Shown here: positions 23,201-31,684 of the stretch, in pieces
Layout of the letters: each line of letters begins with the position of its first letter
Numbering within the stretch: position 1 is the stretch's first letter
Assembly (NCBI GenBank): GCA_947589675.1
Contig: CANQCI010000014.1
Coordinates: forward strand, 1-40,905
Reading direction: 5' to 3'
Source of the DNA: an uncultured Bacilli bacterium
GTDB lineage: Bacteria; Bacillota_I; Bacilli_A; RF39; UBA660
Length of the DNA: 40,905 nt
Program-made: the position numbers and the translations under genes
Notes under the pieces: model-generated
The model's database searches: none
The model's input: the letters and a program-made list of their open reading frames with translations, nothing else
Told to the model about the DNA's origin: nothing

Positions 23201-23563
23201 ATGGCTGATGATACTTTTCCTCCTAATATCGACCCTCATGCTTTTACCTTAATTGCGGTGGCGGTTGGTTATGCTTGCATTGGCGATTATAATGCTAATG
23301 AACAAAATGCCATTGGTAACTGGGTAATCATGGTGGGACAATATATCTTAACTCATGCGGCTCAACAACAATTAATTGAGTCAAGAATTGAAAATAGTAA
23401 CATTAATATTAATAGCCGCAAAGCCAAAAAGGGTGGTTCTTACTATACGGATAATAACAATAATAAAAGTAATCAAAATCAAAGACAAGAAGTTGATTTA
23501 TTAATTGAAGCGGTCGCCAAAATGCAAAGAGAATTACAAAATATTAAAAATAAACAAAATTAA
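23201..23563 (+). CDS. Small conserved-looking hypothetical protein, 120 residues
   Basis: I do not recognise a named family. An AAGGAGGAAAAA ribosome binding site precedes the ATG. Residues 1-70 look like a compact helical domain (IDPHAFTLIAVAVGYACIGDYNANEQNAIGNWVIMVGQYIL...), moderately hydrophobic but too polar for a sure membrane segment. An Asn/Lys-rich linker (71-92) leads to a C-terminal heptad-like coiled coil (EVDLLIEAVAKMQRELQNIKNK). The shape suggests a small oligomeric scaffold or adaptor. It ends convergently with the surface protein gene, stops overlapping by 4 bases. Confidence 0.75.
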   Translation: MADDTFPPNIDPHAFTLIAVAVGYACIGDYNANEQNAIGNWVIMVGQYILTHAAQQQLIESRIENSNININSRKAKKGGSYYTDNNNNKSNQNQRQEVDLLIEAVAKMQRELQNIKNKQN

Positions 23564-25110
23564 TTAATAATATAAGGATCTCTTATACTACCAGTTCCTG
23601 ATACATACGTAACCTTATCATTTAAATAAAAGGTTGGTCTTACTAATTTAGTATTTGTAACTTCCTCATCATTAATTTTATTAATCGTAAATACTTCACT
23701 TGGGGTAGTATTATTTCTAGTTAATAACCATTCATTAACGCCCATATATAACCAATTATTAACATTTATTTGTTCATTATTATAACTTGAAACCATATCT
23801 TGCCAATTATCTTTAACGGCGGCATAACCATAATCACTAGCATACATTAACCCCACTTTATCAGTTACTTCTAAATCATTATCTGTACATATACTAGTCG
23901 CATTATCTCCTGTTTCATTAGTACATTTTTGTTCGCCTAAAGTTATTTTATTAGCTCCTAGTTCATAATCATATAAATCATTCACGGCATAATCAAGACT
24001 ACTTACCCCACCAATAGCCCAAGAAGATGAGGCTATCTTATCAAGCCATGGAGCTTCAAAATTACTTAAAAAACCATTTTCTTCATCATTTAAAGCTACC
24101 CGCAAGTTACTATAAGCCCAATTATTATTAAGTACTTCGGTTCCACTGTAAGTATAACCGGTAAGACTAGGAAGATTTCCCTCATAACCTAAAGAATTTG
24201 TAATCACTTCTTGTTTAACATCCATTTTAAGTTCCGTATTTTCTAAATAATCCGCTTTAACTAATTTAACTTGATTACCAAATACCCCAATAATTCGATA
24301 TAAATTATTATAATTACTTGTTAAAGAACATTGGTAACTACCAAAACAGACATAATTATTCGGATTTTTCCCGACATAACGATAACTTAAATCTTTATCT
24401 ACTTCTACCAAACTTTCTTCTTTAGTACCATCTGCTAATACTCTATCCTTTAATAAAACATTTTCTTGTTTCGTTTGTAAAAAAACATCCATTTTTAAAC
24501 TAGCATTTTCATTAATGGCTTGGTCGCTTTCTAAATTAATAAAAGTTAACGTAAATGTCCAAGTATGTTTTGTCCCTTCTGTTTTAGAGGTGGTCGAAAT
24601 AGGATAATCTTTCATAACAATATATTCCCCGACTAACCCCGTTATATCAAAACCAGTTATTCCATTAACATTAACATGCTTTAAATCTGGAGCTTCGGTT
24701 AATTCATCCCCATTTTCATCTAATATAGTCAAGATTAATTCGGGTGTTAAGGCAGTGGTTGAATAAGTATAAGTGTTATTAGTTATCTTAAAACCTACTT
24801 CATAAGTAGTACTAGCTTCATCATTTTTTAAATTAGCAATTAATTGGACAGTTGGATTAGTTGTATCCGTTATATTCCCACTTTTTAAATTAAAGTTATC
24901 CGTGGTCGCACTCATATTTAATTTATTACCTTTACTAAATATTAAGGTATCATCATTCGCTGTTACTTCCCCTTCATAAGTTATATTTTCATCTAAATCG
25001 GCACCTAAATAAGAATAGGTAAATTTGCCAATTAAAAGAACTACTAATAACATAATAATAAATAAAATGGTTGCTAAAAATATTTTATTACTAGTTTTTA
25101 ACCGACTCAC
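23560..25110 (-). CDS. Membrane-anchored surface protein, 516 residues (paralogue of 38610)
   Basis: A predicted exported protein. Residues 8-29 form one hydrophobic segment followed by FTYSYLGADLDENITYEG, which resembles the SipW-type leaders of this window. An N-terminal beta domain of about 190 residues is followed by a C-terminal domain of about 290: YRYVGKNPNNYVCFGS..C....NNLYRIIGVF, ...VKLVKADY, ...WAIGGVSSLDYAVNDLYDYELGANKI, LMYASDYGYA, NNWLYMGVNEWLLTR and VRPTFYLNDKVTYVSGTGS..DPY. The same ordered motifs appear in the protein at 38610. GTG chosen at 25110, with AAGGG 8 bases upstream. Confidence 0.8.
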   Translation of the reverse strand: MSRLKTSNKIFLATILFIIMLLVVLLIGKFTYSYLGADLDENITYEGEVTANDDTLIFSKGNKLNMSATTDNFNLKSGNITDTTNPTVQLIANLKNDEASTTYEVGFKITNNTYTYSTTALTPELILTILDENGDELTEAPDLKHVNVNGITGFDITGLVGEYIVMKDYPISTTSKTEGTKHTWTFTLTFINLESDQAINENASLKMDVFLQTKQENVLLKDRVLADGTKEESLVEVDKDLSYRYVGKNPNNYVCFGSYQCSLTSNYNNLYRIIGVFGNQVKLVKADYLENTELKMDVKQEVITNSLGYEGNLPSLTGYTYSGTEVLNNNWAYSNLRVALNDEENGFLSNFEAPWLDKIASSSWAIGGVSSLDYAVNDLYDYELGANKITLGEQKCTNETGDNATSICTDNDLEVTDKVGLMYASDYGYAAVKDNWQDMVSSYNNEQINVNNWLYMGVNEWLLTRNNTTPSEVFTINKINDEEVTNTKLVRPTFYLNDKVTYVSGTGSIRDPYIIN

Positions 25111-25241
25111 TATTATCACCCTTATTCTTATCTAATTGTACCATAGTTTTAAAAAAACAAAAATAGCTAATTTTATATCACATTTTATTTTACACCTTTT
25201 AGGAGTTGTGATAGAATAATTTTTTATGCGGGGTGATTTGG

Positions 25242-26312
25242 ATGAACAAAGGTTGGACTGTGGGAACCCTTCGAAAAAAGAAAGTATTAATTGAAAAAAG
25301 ACTACCATATGCTACGGTAGCAGAAAAAGCAAAATATTTAGATGATATACAAACTTTAGAATATGTTATTTATAGTTTAACTCATAATGACAAAGGGGAA
25401 ATGATAACCCCTCCTTTAAAGGAAATAATTAATGATGAATTAGAATTACTTAAACCATATCGTTTTTTATGGGCTGATTTAATAAAATATGGTAATATTT
25501 TAAAAAATTATCCTATAAGTTCTAAATATAATTCCGATATTAAAGCTAATTTAACAGATATATATAATTTTATTAATGATTTTTATGCTTCAACCAATAA
25601 TTATTTTTACAATTATTTTGCTAGAGAATTTAAAAATAGAGACAAGTACATTCGCTTAGCAGTTTTACCAGAGTTCTCCGGACAAGCTTTTCATCTCCAA
25701 ACTTTCAAGGAAACTTTTATTGAAGCTAATTATACCCAAAGTTTTAATGTGGTAAGTACTCTTATTCATGAATATGGACATGCCATTCATTTTAATATCA
25801 ATTATCCTTTACAAAGTTTTGATATTATGATTCCTTATCATGAATTATTATCATTATTTTTTGAACTAATAAGTTATGATTATGCAAAAAATACTAATTT
25901 TTATCCCGAAGCTGCTAATTTAACTAAAATTAATTCGATAGCTTATGATATTAATAATTTTTATTTTTTTCGAACTGAACTTTTAATTTTAAAATTAAAG
26001 CAACAAAATATCTCAATTCCTAATTTAAAAAATGAAGCAAAACGGCGCTACGGGATAGAAAAAAATGATTTTAATAATATCTTTCAAATGTTAGGGAGTG
26101 ATAAAATATCTTATATGGCTTCCATGATGTTAGCCATTGAACTATTATATTTATATCGTCAAGATAAAGATAATGCTTTATGGATATTAAAAAACATTGC
26201 TACCTATGATAAATTAAATCCACGTAAATTATATAAATATATACTTGAAATGGGTATTAAACCAAATGAAAATGTCGAAAATTTTTATAAAAGTCTAGTA
26301 AAAAAATTATAG
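25242..26312 (+). CDS. M3-like zinc metallopeptidase, short
   Basis: A predicted cytoplasmic peptidase of the thimet/oligoendopeptidase F (M3) clan. H176EYGH is the zinc site; the third ligand is probably the glutamate in YHELLSLFFE about 25 residues on, with the usual spacing. The motif is preceded by AVLPEFSGQAFHLQTF, and a helical C-terminal region follows. Full PepF is about 560-600 residues with HExGH near 385; this 356-residue protein lacks most of the N-terminal part, which closes the substrate channel, so substrate range may differ. No frameshift was seen. ATG 6 bases after GGGGTG; the GTG nine bases earlier is less well placed. Ends in a 23-bp hairpin terminator. Confidence 0.82.
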   Translation: MNKGWTVGTLRKKKVLIEKRLPYATVAEKAKYLDDIQTLEYVIYSLTHNDKGEMITPPLKEIINDELELLKPYRFLWADLIKYGNILKNYPISSKYNSDIKANLTDIYNFINDFYASTNNYFYNYFAREFKNRDKYIRLAVLPEFSGQAFHLQTFKETFIEANYTQSFNVVSTLIHEYGHAIHFNINYPLQSFDIMIPYHELLSLFFELISYDYAKNTNFYPEAANLTKINSIAYDINNFYFFRTELLILKLKQQNISIPNLKNEAKRRYGIEKNDFNNIFQMLGSDKISYMASMMLAIELLYLYRQDKDNALWILKNIATYDKLNPRKLYKYILEMGIKPNENVENFYKSLVKKL

Positions 26313-26355
26313 TAATAAAAAAGACTCTTGTTAGTCTTTTTTATTACTATAATTT
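26304..26355. terminator. Bidirectional terminator between the peptidase gene and ffh
   Basis: Perfect 23-bp inverted repeat (26304-26326 with 26333-26355) and a 6-base CTTGTT loop. It holds the peptidase stop codon in one arm and touches the ffh stop in the other. The T-rich arm serves as U-tract in either direction. Confidence 0.9.
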
Positions 26356-27661
26356 AACGCATTTTGGGCATCTTCATATTATTCATTCGTTTCATCATAT
26401 CTTTCATCATTGCAAATTGCTTTAAAAGCCGATTAACTTCTTCCACACTTCGTCCACTTCCCTTAGCTACACGAAGTTTACGACTAGCCTTTAAGATTTC
26501 CGGATGTCTTCTTTCTTCATAAGTCATTGAAGAAATAATAGCTTCTACATGAGCTAATTCTTTAGGGTCAATCGAAATATTATTTAGTCCCATCTTCCGA
26601 GCTTGCGGAAGCATTTTAATAATATTTTCTAAAGGACCTAATTTTTTTATTTGTTTTAAATTAAGTAAAAAATCATTTAAATCATATTGCCCTTTTTTCA
26701 TTTTTTCTGCTTGAGCCATAGCTTCATCTTCATCAATTATATCTTCAACTTTTTCCACAATACTCATGATGTCGCCCATATCCAAAATTCTTTCCGCCAT
26801 TCGTTCGGGATAAAATTCACTTAAACCATCCATCTTTTCTGAATTACCAATAAACTTAATGGGAATATTAGTAAGATGTCTTACGGATAAGGCTACCCCA
26901 CCTTTGGTATTTCCATCTAACTTAGTTAAAATACAACCGGTCAAATTAATTTGATTATTAAATCCTGTGATAACATTAATGGCATCTTGTCCCATAGAAC
27001 CATCAATAACTAAGATCTTTTCATGAGGGTTAATAACTTCTTCAATATCTTTTAATTCTTGCATTAAAGCTTCATCGATTTGTAACCGCCCGGCGGTATC
27101 AATGATAATATAATCACAATTATTATCTTTGGCAAAACTTAACCCATCTTCAACTATTTCGACAACATTCTTTTTTTCACTAGTATAAACTGGCACATTC
27201 AATTCTTTACCAATCGTTTGTAATTGGTCTATCGCCGCAGGTCGATAAATATCTCCAGCGATAAGAAGTGGCTTCTTTGCTTGTTTTTTTCGCAAATAAT
27301 TGGCAAGCTTCCCTGCGGTCGTAGTTTTCCCACTTCCTTGTAAGCCCACTAACATTAAAATAGTCGGATTTTGGGTGGTTTCTAAAGGAACATAATCTCC
27401 ACCTAATAAAGCCACCAATTCATCCTTAACAATTTTTATAAATAATTCATCGGGCTTTAAGCTTTTACCAACCTCAGCATTTAACGCTTTATCTTTAACT
27501 TTATTAATAAATTCTTTAACTACTTGATAATTAACATCAGCTTCTAGTAAAGCAATTCTAATTTCTCGCATAGCATCTTGGATATTATCCTCAGTAATTT
27601 TGCCCATGCCCCGAATATTTTTGATAGCATTTGTTAAACGATCTCCCATATATTCAAACAT
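26354..27661 (-). CDS. ffh: Signal recognition particle protein Ffh (SRP54)
   Basis: GTPase that binds signal sequences of nascent membrane proteins and delivers ribosomes to FtsY. The 435-residue product has the N-terminal four-helix bundle (1-85), G1 GLQGSGKTTTAGKLA (106-120), DTAGR, TKLDG and a methionine-rich M domain at the C terminus (MMKDMMKRMNNMKMPKMR). ATG at 27661 after GGGG; an in-frame GTG 12 bases upstream lies in the ribosome binding site. The ylxM gene that usually precedes ffh in Bacillota is not here; an AbiEi-like gene lies in its place. Confidence 0.96.
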   Translation of the reverse strand: MFEYMGDRLTNAIKNIRGMGKITEDNIQDAMREIRIALLEADVNYQVVKEFINKVKDKALNAEVGKSLKPDELFIKIVKDELVALLGGDYVPLETTQNPTILMLVGLQGSGKTTTAGKLANYLRKKQAKKPLLIAGDIYRPAAIDQLQTIGKELNVPVYTSEKKNVVEIVEDGLSFAKDNNCDYIIIDTAGRLQIDEALMQELKDIEEVINPHEKILVIDGSMGQDAINVITGFNNQINLTGCILTKLDGNTKGGVALSVRHLTNIPIKFIGNSEKMDGLSEFYPERMAERILDMGDIMSIVEKVEDIIDEDEAMAQAEKMKKGQYDLNDFLLNLKQIKKLGPLENIIKMLPQARKMGLNNISIDPKELAHVEAIISSMTYEERRHPEILKASRKLRVAKGSGRSVEEVNRLLKQFAMMKDMMKRMNNMKMPKMR

Positions 27662-27690
27662 ACTTATCCCCACTTTCTTAAATCTATTTT

Positions 27691-27719
27691 ATTCTAACAT
27701 ATTTTAAATAAGCTAACAA
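27691..27719 (-). promoter_or_regulatory. ffh promoter
   Basis: On the minus strand TTGTTA (27714-27719), 17 bp, TAGAAT (27691-27696), about 20 bases upstream of the ffh ribosome binding site. Confidence 0.6.
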
Positions 27720-27736
27720 GCTCGATAGAAAAGTCC

Positions 27737-28330
27737 TCATTTATTACGTTTTATTCTTTTTAGATACTTAGCTAATAATACAACATTTGTGGAATGATAT
27801 AAATGACTTAGTAATTCTATCTTAGTACTATCTAAATTTTCAAATTCCTCTTCATCAATTCGTAAATCGTTAAATAGCATGTATTCGAGATTAGCATAAT
27901 TAGCTAAAGGTGATAAAGTATAAAGCTTATCACATAAAGCTTTCTCAGGGGAAGCTATTTGATAAGAATAGTTTTCTTCTACTTTTAATATTATTTCTTC
28001 GGGATAAGCTTTACTCGGAATATCTCGGTAAGTAAAGGTGCCAAAATTAGTTACATAACATTTTTTCTTTCTTTTAGCAAATGTAGCACAAGTTACTGTA
28101 TATACCCTTTCTGGAATTAGTCCATAACAAGCTAAAGCATACTCAAAAGAAATATATGATGGACCATAAATACTACCGGCTAATAAATAACCTGGGGTAT
28201 TAGGATCAGTTTCATATAAACCGTTTATTATTTTAATTAGTTTGCCATTCTTAACTTCTCTTGCTAGTTTGGTATTTTTATTAGCATATTTTTTTAATTT
28301 TTCTTTAAACATTCTACTAGTAATTATCAT
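27737..28330 (-). CDS. AbiEi-like antitoxin/winged-helix protein
   Basis: A 197-residue protein that resembles the antitoxin of AbiE-type toxin-antitoxin systems. Residues 1-45 look like the AbiEi winged helix (ITSRMFKEKLKKYANKNTKLAREVKNGKLIKIINGLYETD), and SIYGPSYISFEYALACYGLIPERVYTVTCAT and SPEKALCDKLYTL match the AbiEi C-terminal domain pattern. Its classical partner, the AbiEii nucleotidyltransferase, is absent; a DUF4143 ATPase lies directly upstream. The ATG at 28330 has AGAGGTGAAA before it, but that site is inside an inverted repeat. An earlier in-frame start would put the repeat in the coding sequence. Confidence 0.75.
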   Translation of the reverse strand: MIITSRMFKEKLKKYANKNTKLAREVKNGKLIKIINGLYETDPNTPGYLLAGSIYGPSYISFEYALACYGLIPERVYTVTCATFAKRKKKCYVTNFGTFTYRDIPSKAYPEEIILKVEENYSYQIASPEKALCDKLYTLSPLANYANLEYMLFNDLRIDEEEFENLDSTKIELLSHLYHSTNVVLLAKYLKRIKRNK

Positions 28331-28375
28331 ATTTTCACCTCTTTTTATCATTTTGCGATAAAATGTGGTGAAAAT
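28331..28375 (-). promoter_or_regulatory. Inverted repeat covering the AbiEi-like ribosome binding site
   Basis: ATTTTCACC (28331-28339) is complementary to GGTGAAAAT (28367-28375), and TTTTATC to GATAAAA inside. The ribosome binding site AGAGGTGAAA lies in the first arm, so in mRNA it would be sequestered. It also contains CATTTTGCGA, shared with the palindrome at 29618-29666. Confidence 0.65.
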
Positions 28376-28391
28376 CAATGTTTTTTTTATT

Positions 28392-29588
28392 TTATGTTGC
28401 CAACCAATTAGCTATATCAATAATTTGGATGCCTTCATATTGATAAGTAGCATGCTTAGTCCGAGCTATTAATATTTTAGGATAGGCATCTTTTATTTTT
28501 AATAAAGAATCTACTTCTCGTTTAAAAACATTATTATCAAAATCATTTCCTATATCATCGGATACTTGGATATATATTTTTTCATTTCTTTTTAAAGCGA
28601 CAAAATCTACTTCTTTTTCATATAAAACACCAACATATACTTCATACCCTCTGCGAATTAATTCCATTGCCACGATATTTTCATAAATATTACCATAATT
28701 CATGTTTTTAGTACCTTCAATAGCATATTTAACCGCATGATCAACTAAATAATATTTATCCTGCGTTGATAAGTACCTTTTCCCCTGAATATCATATCTT
28801 TTTACTTTATAAAAAGCAAAAGCCTCACATAAATATTTAATATATGTCCCAACTGTTTTATCATTAATATTTACTTTATTAGAATTTAAAGTATCAGTAA
28901 TACTTCTATAAGAAGTAATTCTCGCAATATTATCGATTAAAAAATCACTAATGCTGTCTAATAAAGGAATATTTTGAATATTATTTCTTTCTACTATATC
29001 TCTTACAATCATCGTTTTATAAACTAATGATATGTAATTATATTTTTTATCTATATCCTTATAATAATAAGAACCGGCAAATCCGCCTTCTAAAACATAG
29101 CGATCAAAATTTTCATCATTATTATTTAAATTAAAATATTCCAAAAATTCTTTATACGAAAAAGGATAGACTTCAATATTATAGGTTCTTCCTGTAAAAA
29201 GAGTAGCTAAGTCGCTTGATAAAAGAAACGCATTAGACCCTGTTATATAAATGTCATACTTTTTCTCAGCATGAAAATTATTTATTGCCTTTTCAAAATC
29301 TTTACATATTTGCACTTCATCAATCATAATAAAATTATTTTTTTGGGGATTATATTTTTCTTTAATATATTTTATTAATTCTTTATATTCTTTTAAATTA
29401 TCAAATTCATCAAGATTATAATCAATATAAATGATATTAGAATTATGATCATTTTCTTGAATATAACTCTTAAACATATTAAGTAATTCTGATTTTCCAC
29501 TTCGTCTAACACCAGTAATAACTTTTATATCAGGAGTTCCCATAACATCGATTATATCCTGTAAATATTTTCTTTTAATTATCTTCAT
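28392..29588 (-). CDS. AAA ATPase with DUF4143 domain (second copy)
   Basis: Second DUF4143 ATPase, 398 residues, the same length as the copy at 21835. Walker A is GVRRSGKS (26-33), Walker B MIDEVQ (about 92-97). TGSNAFLLSSDLATLFTGRTY and YPFSYKEF follow, as in the first copy, and the C-terminal EKEVDFVALKRNEKIYIQVSDD is the nuclease-like core. Sequences diverge in the C-terminal half, so the two are paralogues, not a recent duplication. ATG after AGAGGTGA. It is transcribed from a promoter buried in a 49-bp palindrome, with the AbiEi-like gene 61 bases downstream in the same operon. Confidence 0.88.
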   Translation of the reverse strand: MKIIKRKYLQDIIDVMGTPDIKVITGVRRSGKSELLNMFKSYIQENDHNSNIIYIDYNLDEFDNLKEYKELIKYIKEKYNPQKNNFIMIDEVQICKDFEKAINNFHAEKKYDIYITGSNAFLLSSDLATLFTGRTYNIEVYPFSYKEFLEYFNLNNNDENFDRYVLEGGFAGSYYYKDIDKKYNYISLVYKTMIVRDIVERNNIQNIPLLDSISDFLIDNIARITSYRSITDTLNSNKVNINDKTVGTYIKYLCEAFAFYKVKRYDIQGKRYLSTQDKYYLVDHAVKYAIEGTKNMNYGNIYENIVAMELIRRGYEVYVGVLYEKEVDFVALKRNEKIYIQVSDDIGNDFDNNVFKREVDSLLKIKDAYPKILIARTKHATYQYEGIQIIDIANWLAT

Positions 29589-29611
29589 CTAATTAATCAC
29601 CTCTTAATATC

Positions 29612-29639
29612 ATTATACTCTTCATTTCGCAAAAAGCAA
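29612..29639 (-). promoter_or_regulatory. Promoter of the DUF4143/AbiEi-like operon
   Basis: On the minus strand TTGCTT (29634-29639), 16 bp, TATAAT (29612-29617). The spacer and -35 box fall inside the palindrome at 29618-29666. Confidence 0.6.
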
Positions 29640-29666
29640 TTTTTTTGCATTTTGCGAAATGAAGAG
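29618..29666. promoter_or_regulatory. 49-bp palindromic operator
   Basis: Arms of 22 bp with a single mismatch and a 5-base T loop; the outer 17 bases of each arm (CTCTTCATTTCGCAAAA and its complement) match perfectly. It covers the promoter of the minus-strand DUF4143 gene and lies upstream of the plus-strand vanY-like gene. CATTTTGCGA recurs in the repeat at 28331-28375. Confidence 0.75.
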
Positions 29667-29720
29667 GTTTATAGTCATCTTTTTCTTTTTATGATATAAT
29701 CTATAACACAGGTGATACAT

Positions 29721-30803
29721 TTGAAATTAAAATTATGGGTTAAAGTTCTAATAGGAATAGTTTTAATAATGGGTATTTATACTATTTCTACGAAATATTT
29801 ATTAAAGGATAATGGCACAAATAAAAAAAATGATACTTCTCTTTTAAAAAAGTATAATATTTCTAATAGTTATAAAAGTGATACTTTGTTATATGTTTTA
29901 GAAAAAGATTTATATAATGAAGCTTATTTAGAAGAATATGCCAAAATTAATTATAGTGATAAAAATAATTTTGCTGATGTTTTAAAATCTTTTTTACCCA
30001 AAGGATATACTGGGGAAGAAATAAATTATATTATGAATTTAAGTCAAAATAATATTAATAAACTTAAAAATTTAGAACATACAGATATTAGTGCTTACTA
30101 TCAATTTAAAAATTTTAATGTTGATAATCTTAAAAGATATCAAGATTACCAAGCTACCCATGATTATCCCCTTGATAAAGTTATAACTTATGTTAATATT
30201 AATTTAGATTTACCAGTTTATACTAATACATTAGAAGCTAAAGATGGAAATGATTATTTAGTTTTAGTTAATAAATATAATAGTTTACCTAATAATTATC
30301 AACCAAGTGATTTAGACTATGTAAATGGTCAATATCAAAATAAAGTACCAATGCGAAAAGTAGCTAAAGAAGCTTTAGAAAAACTCCAACAAGCTGTAAC
30401 TGCGGAAATTGGCATTACCCTAAATCCAACCACAGCTTTTCGAAATCAAGGTTTTCAAAGTACTTTATATAATAATTATGTTAATAAAGATGGTGTCGAA
30501 GCGGCTGATACTTATTCCGCTCGTCCCGGATTTTCCGAACACCAAACAGGCTTAGCTATTGATTTAAAAAATCCGGCAACGCCATCTAATCGCCGCCTTA
30601 ATGAAAGTGATTATGCTTGGCTTAAAGAAAATGCCTATCGCTTTGGCTTTATCATTCGCTTTCCTGGTGGTAAAGAATTTATCACCGGCTATCAAGAAGA
30701 AAATTGGCATATTCGTTATGTTGGTGAAGAAGCTGCTAAAATCATTCATGATAATGATTTAACTTTAGAAGAATATGTAGATTTATATGTAACTGAATAT
30801 TAG
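29721..30803 (+). CDS. VanY-type D-Ala-D-Ala carboxypeptidase
   Basis: A membrane-anchored zinc peptidase that trims the terminal D-alanine of cell-wall stem peptides outside the membrane. One N-terminal membrane segment (about 6-22) is followed by a 170-residue linker region, then the VanY/LAS domain: TTAFRNQGFQSTLY, ARPGFSEHQTGLAIDL (zinc ligands His and Asp), YRFGFIIRFP and ENWHIRYVG (third ligand His). 360 residues. The start codon is probably TTG at 29721, five bases after AGGTGA; the upstream GTG overlaps that site. A TATAAT at 29695-29700 fits a -10 box. Ends convergently with the ligase gene, 4-base overlap. Confidence 0.9.
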   Translation: MKLKLWVKVLIGIVLIMGIYTISTKYLLKDNGTNKKNDTSLLKKYNISNSYKSDTLLYVLEKDLYNEAYLEEYAKINYSDKNNFADVLKSFLPKGYTGEEINYIMNLSQNNINKLKNLEHTDISAYYQFKNFNVDNLKRYQDYQATHDYPLDKVITYVNINLDLPVYTNTLEAKDGNDYLVLVNKYNSLPNNYQPSDLDYVNGQYQNKVPMRKVAKEALEKLQQAVTAEIGITLNPTTAFRNQGFQSTLYNNYVNKDGVEAADTYSARPGFSEHQTGLAIDLKNPATPSNRRLNESDYAWLKENAYRFGFIIRFPGGKEFITGYQEENWHIRYVGEEAAKIIHDNDLTLEEYVDLYVTEY

Positions 30804-31684
30804 TTTTTTAAAAAGGGCTGGCGTAAATGCCCTTTTTTAGTTACTTCTAAATAACCAACTTGGCAAGTAATATTAGGCTTTAAATAATGAGCTTTTTCTT
30901 GATAATCTTTAAAAGGACTTTTGGTAAATACTTTAGCTTTTATTACTTCCCGATATAAACTAGTATTTTTTCCTAAAGTAACTTTCCCAACATAATATAA
31001 ATTAGCTTCTTGATATTTTCCTAAAATTAAAGAAATAGTTTTACCCCCTTTATTATCGATATATCCCCCGATGAAAAAAGTATCTTCTTTTATATTTTTA
31101 ATTTTTAACCACGTATTTGATCTATTGTTGGGCTCATAAATCCCCTTTTTTTCTTTAGCGACAATCCCCTCCAAGGACATTTTCTTAACTTCTTTAAATA
31201 AATTTATTCCCTCGTTTTCAAGATATTTGCTTTTAATAAAAACTTCATTATCAAGAAATGTATCTAATATTTTCTTTCGTTTAATTAAAGGTAAATTAAT
31301 TAAATCTTGTTTTAAATATAAAATATCAAATGCTACAAAAATAACTGGGCATTCTTTAGCAATTAGGTCAATTTTCTTTTTATCTTTTAAAACAAATCTT
31401 TTTTGGAGTTCACTAAATGAGGGTTTACCTTCATCTAAAGCAATAATTTCGCCATCAAAAATAACTTTATTTAAACAATAATTTCGTAATACAGTTAATT
31501 CTGGAAAAAGATAAGTTATATCTTTATTATGCCGATTTTTAATTATAATTTTTTCAGGACTTACAAAAATTAAAGCTCTTAATCCATCAAACTTTAATTC
31601 ATATAAATAATCTTTAGAGTTAAAAGGCTGGTCTAATTCTCCAAGTAACATTGGCGTAAAGTCACTATGCTCCCAAAGGCTCAT
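30800..31684 (-). CDS. ATP-dependent DNA ligase (LigD ligase domain type)
   Basis: Seals double-strand breaks together with Ku. The 294-residue enzyme has the covalent-adenylation motif I ELKFDGLRAL (K31), FDGEIIA (motif III), FVAFDIL (IIIa), LEGIVAK (IV) and TWLKIK (V), followed by the OB domain. It is the LigD ligase module alone, without polymerase or phosphoesterase domains; the phosphoesterase is separate at 7097. The ATG overlaps the Ku stop codon by 4 bases (ATGA), so it is co-translated with Ku. The 3' end of the coding sequence doubles as the terminator of the convergent vanY-like gene. Confidence 0.94.
   Translation of the reverse strand: MSLWEHSDFTPMLLGELDQPFNSKDYLYELKFDGLRALIFVSPEKIIIKNRHNKDITYLFPELTVLRNYCLNKVIFDGEIIALDEGKPSFSELQKRFVLKDKKKIDLIAKECPVIFVAFDILYLKQDLINLPLIKRKKILDTFLDNEVFIKSKYLENEGINLFKEVKKMSLEGIVAKEKKGIYEPNNRSNTWLKIKNIKEDTFFIGGYIDNKGGKTISLILGKYQEANLYYVGKVTLGKNTSLYREVIKAKVFTKSPFKDYQEKAHYLKPNITCQVGYLEVTKKGHLRQPFLKN
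30810..30838 (+). terminator. Terminator of the vanY-like gene, inside the ligase gene
   Basis: AAAAAGGGC / GCCCTTTTT stem with a 10-base loop and a T-run, 6 bases after the vanY-like stop. On the other strand it encodes the C-terminal residues GHLRQPFL of the ligase. Confidence 0.7.

Noticed and set aside
23003-23239. 78-residue minus-strand open frame across the 23075 palindrome
   Set aside because: It covers the promoter, operator and ribosome site of the DUF4143 gene and has no ribosome site of its own.
20615-29588. Prophage or transposon carrying the two DUF4143 modules
   Set aside because: No integrase, transposase, terminal repeats or structural phage genes were seen, and housekeeping ffh lies next to the second module.
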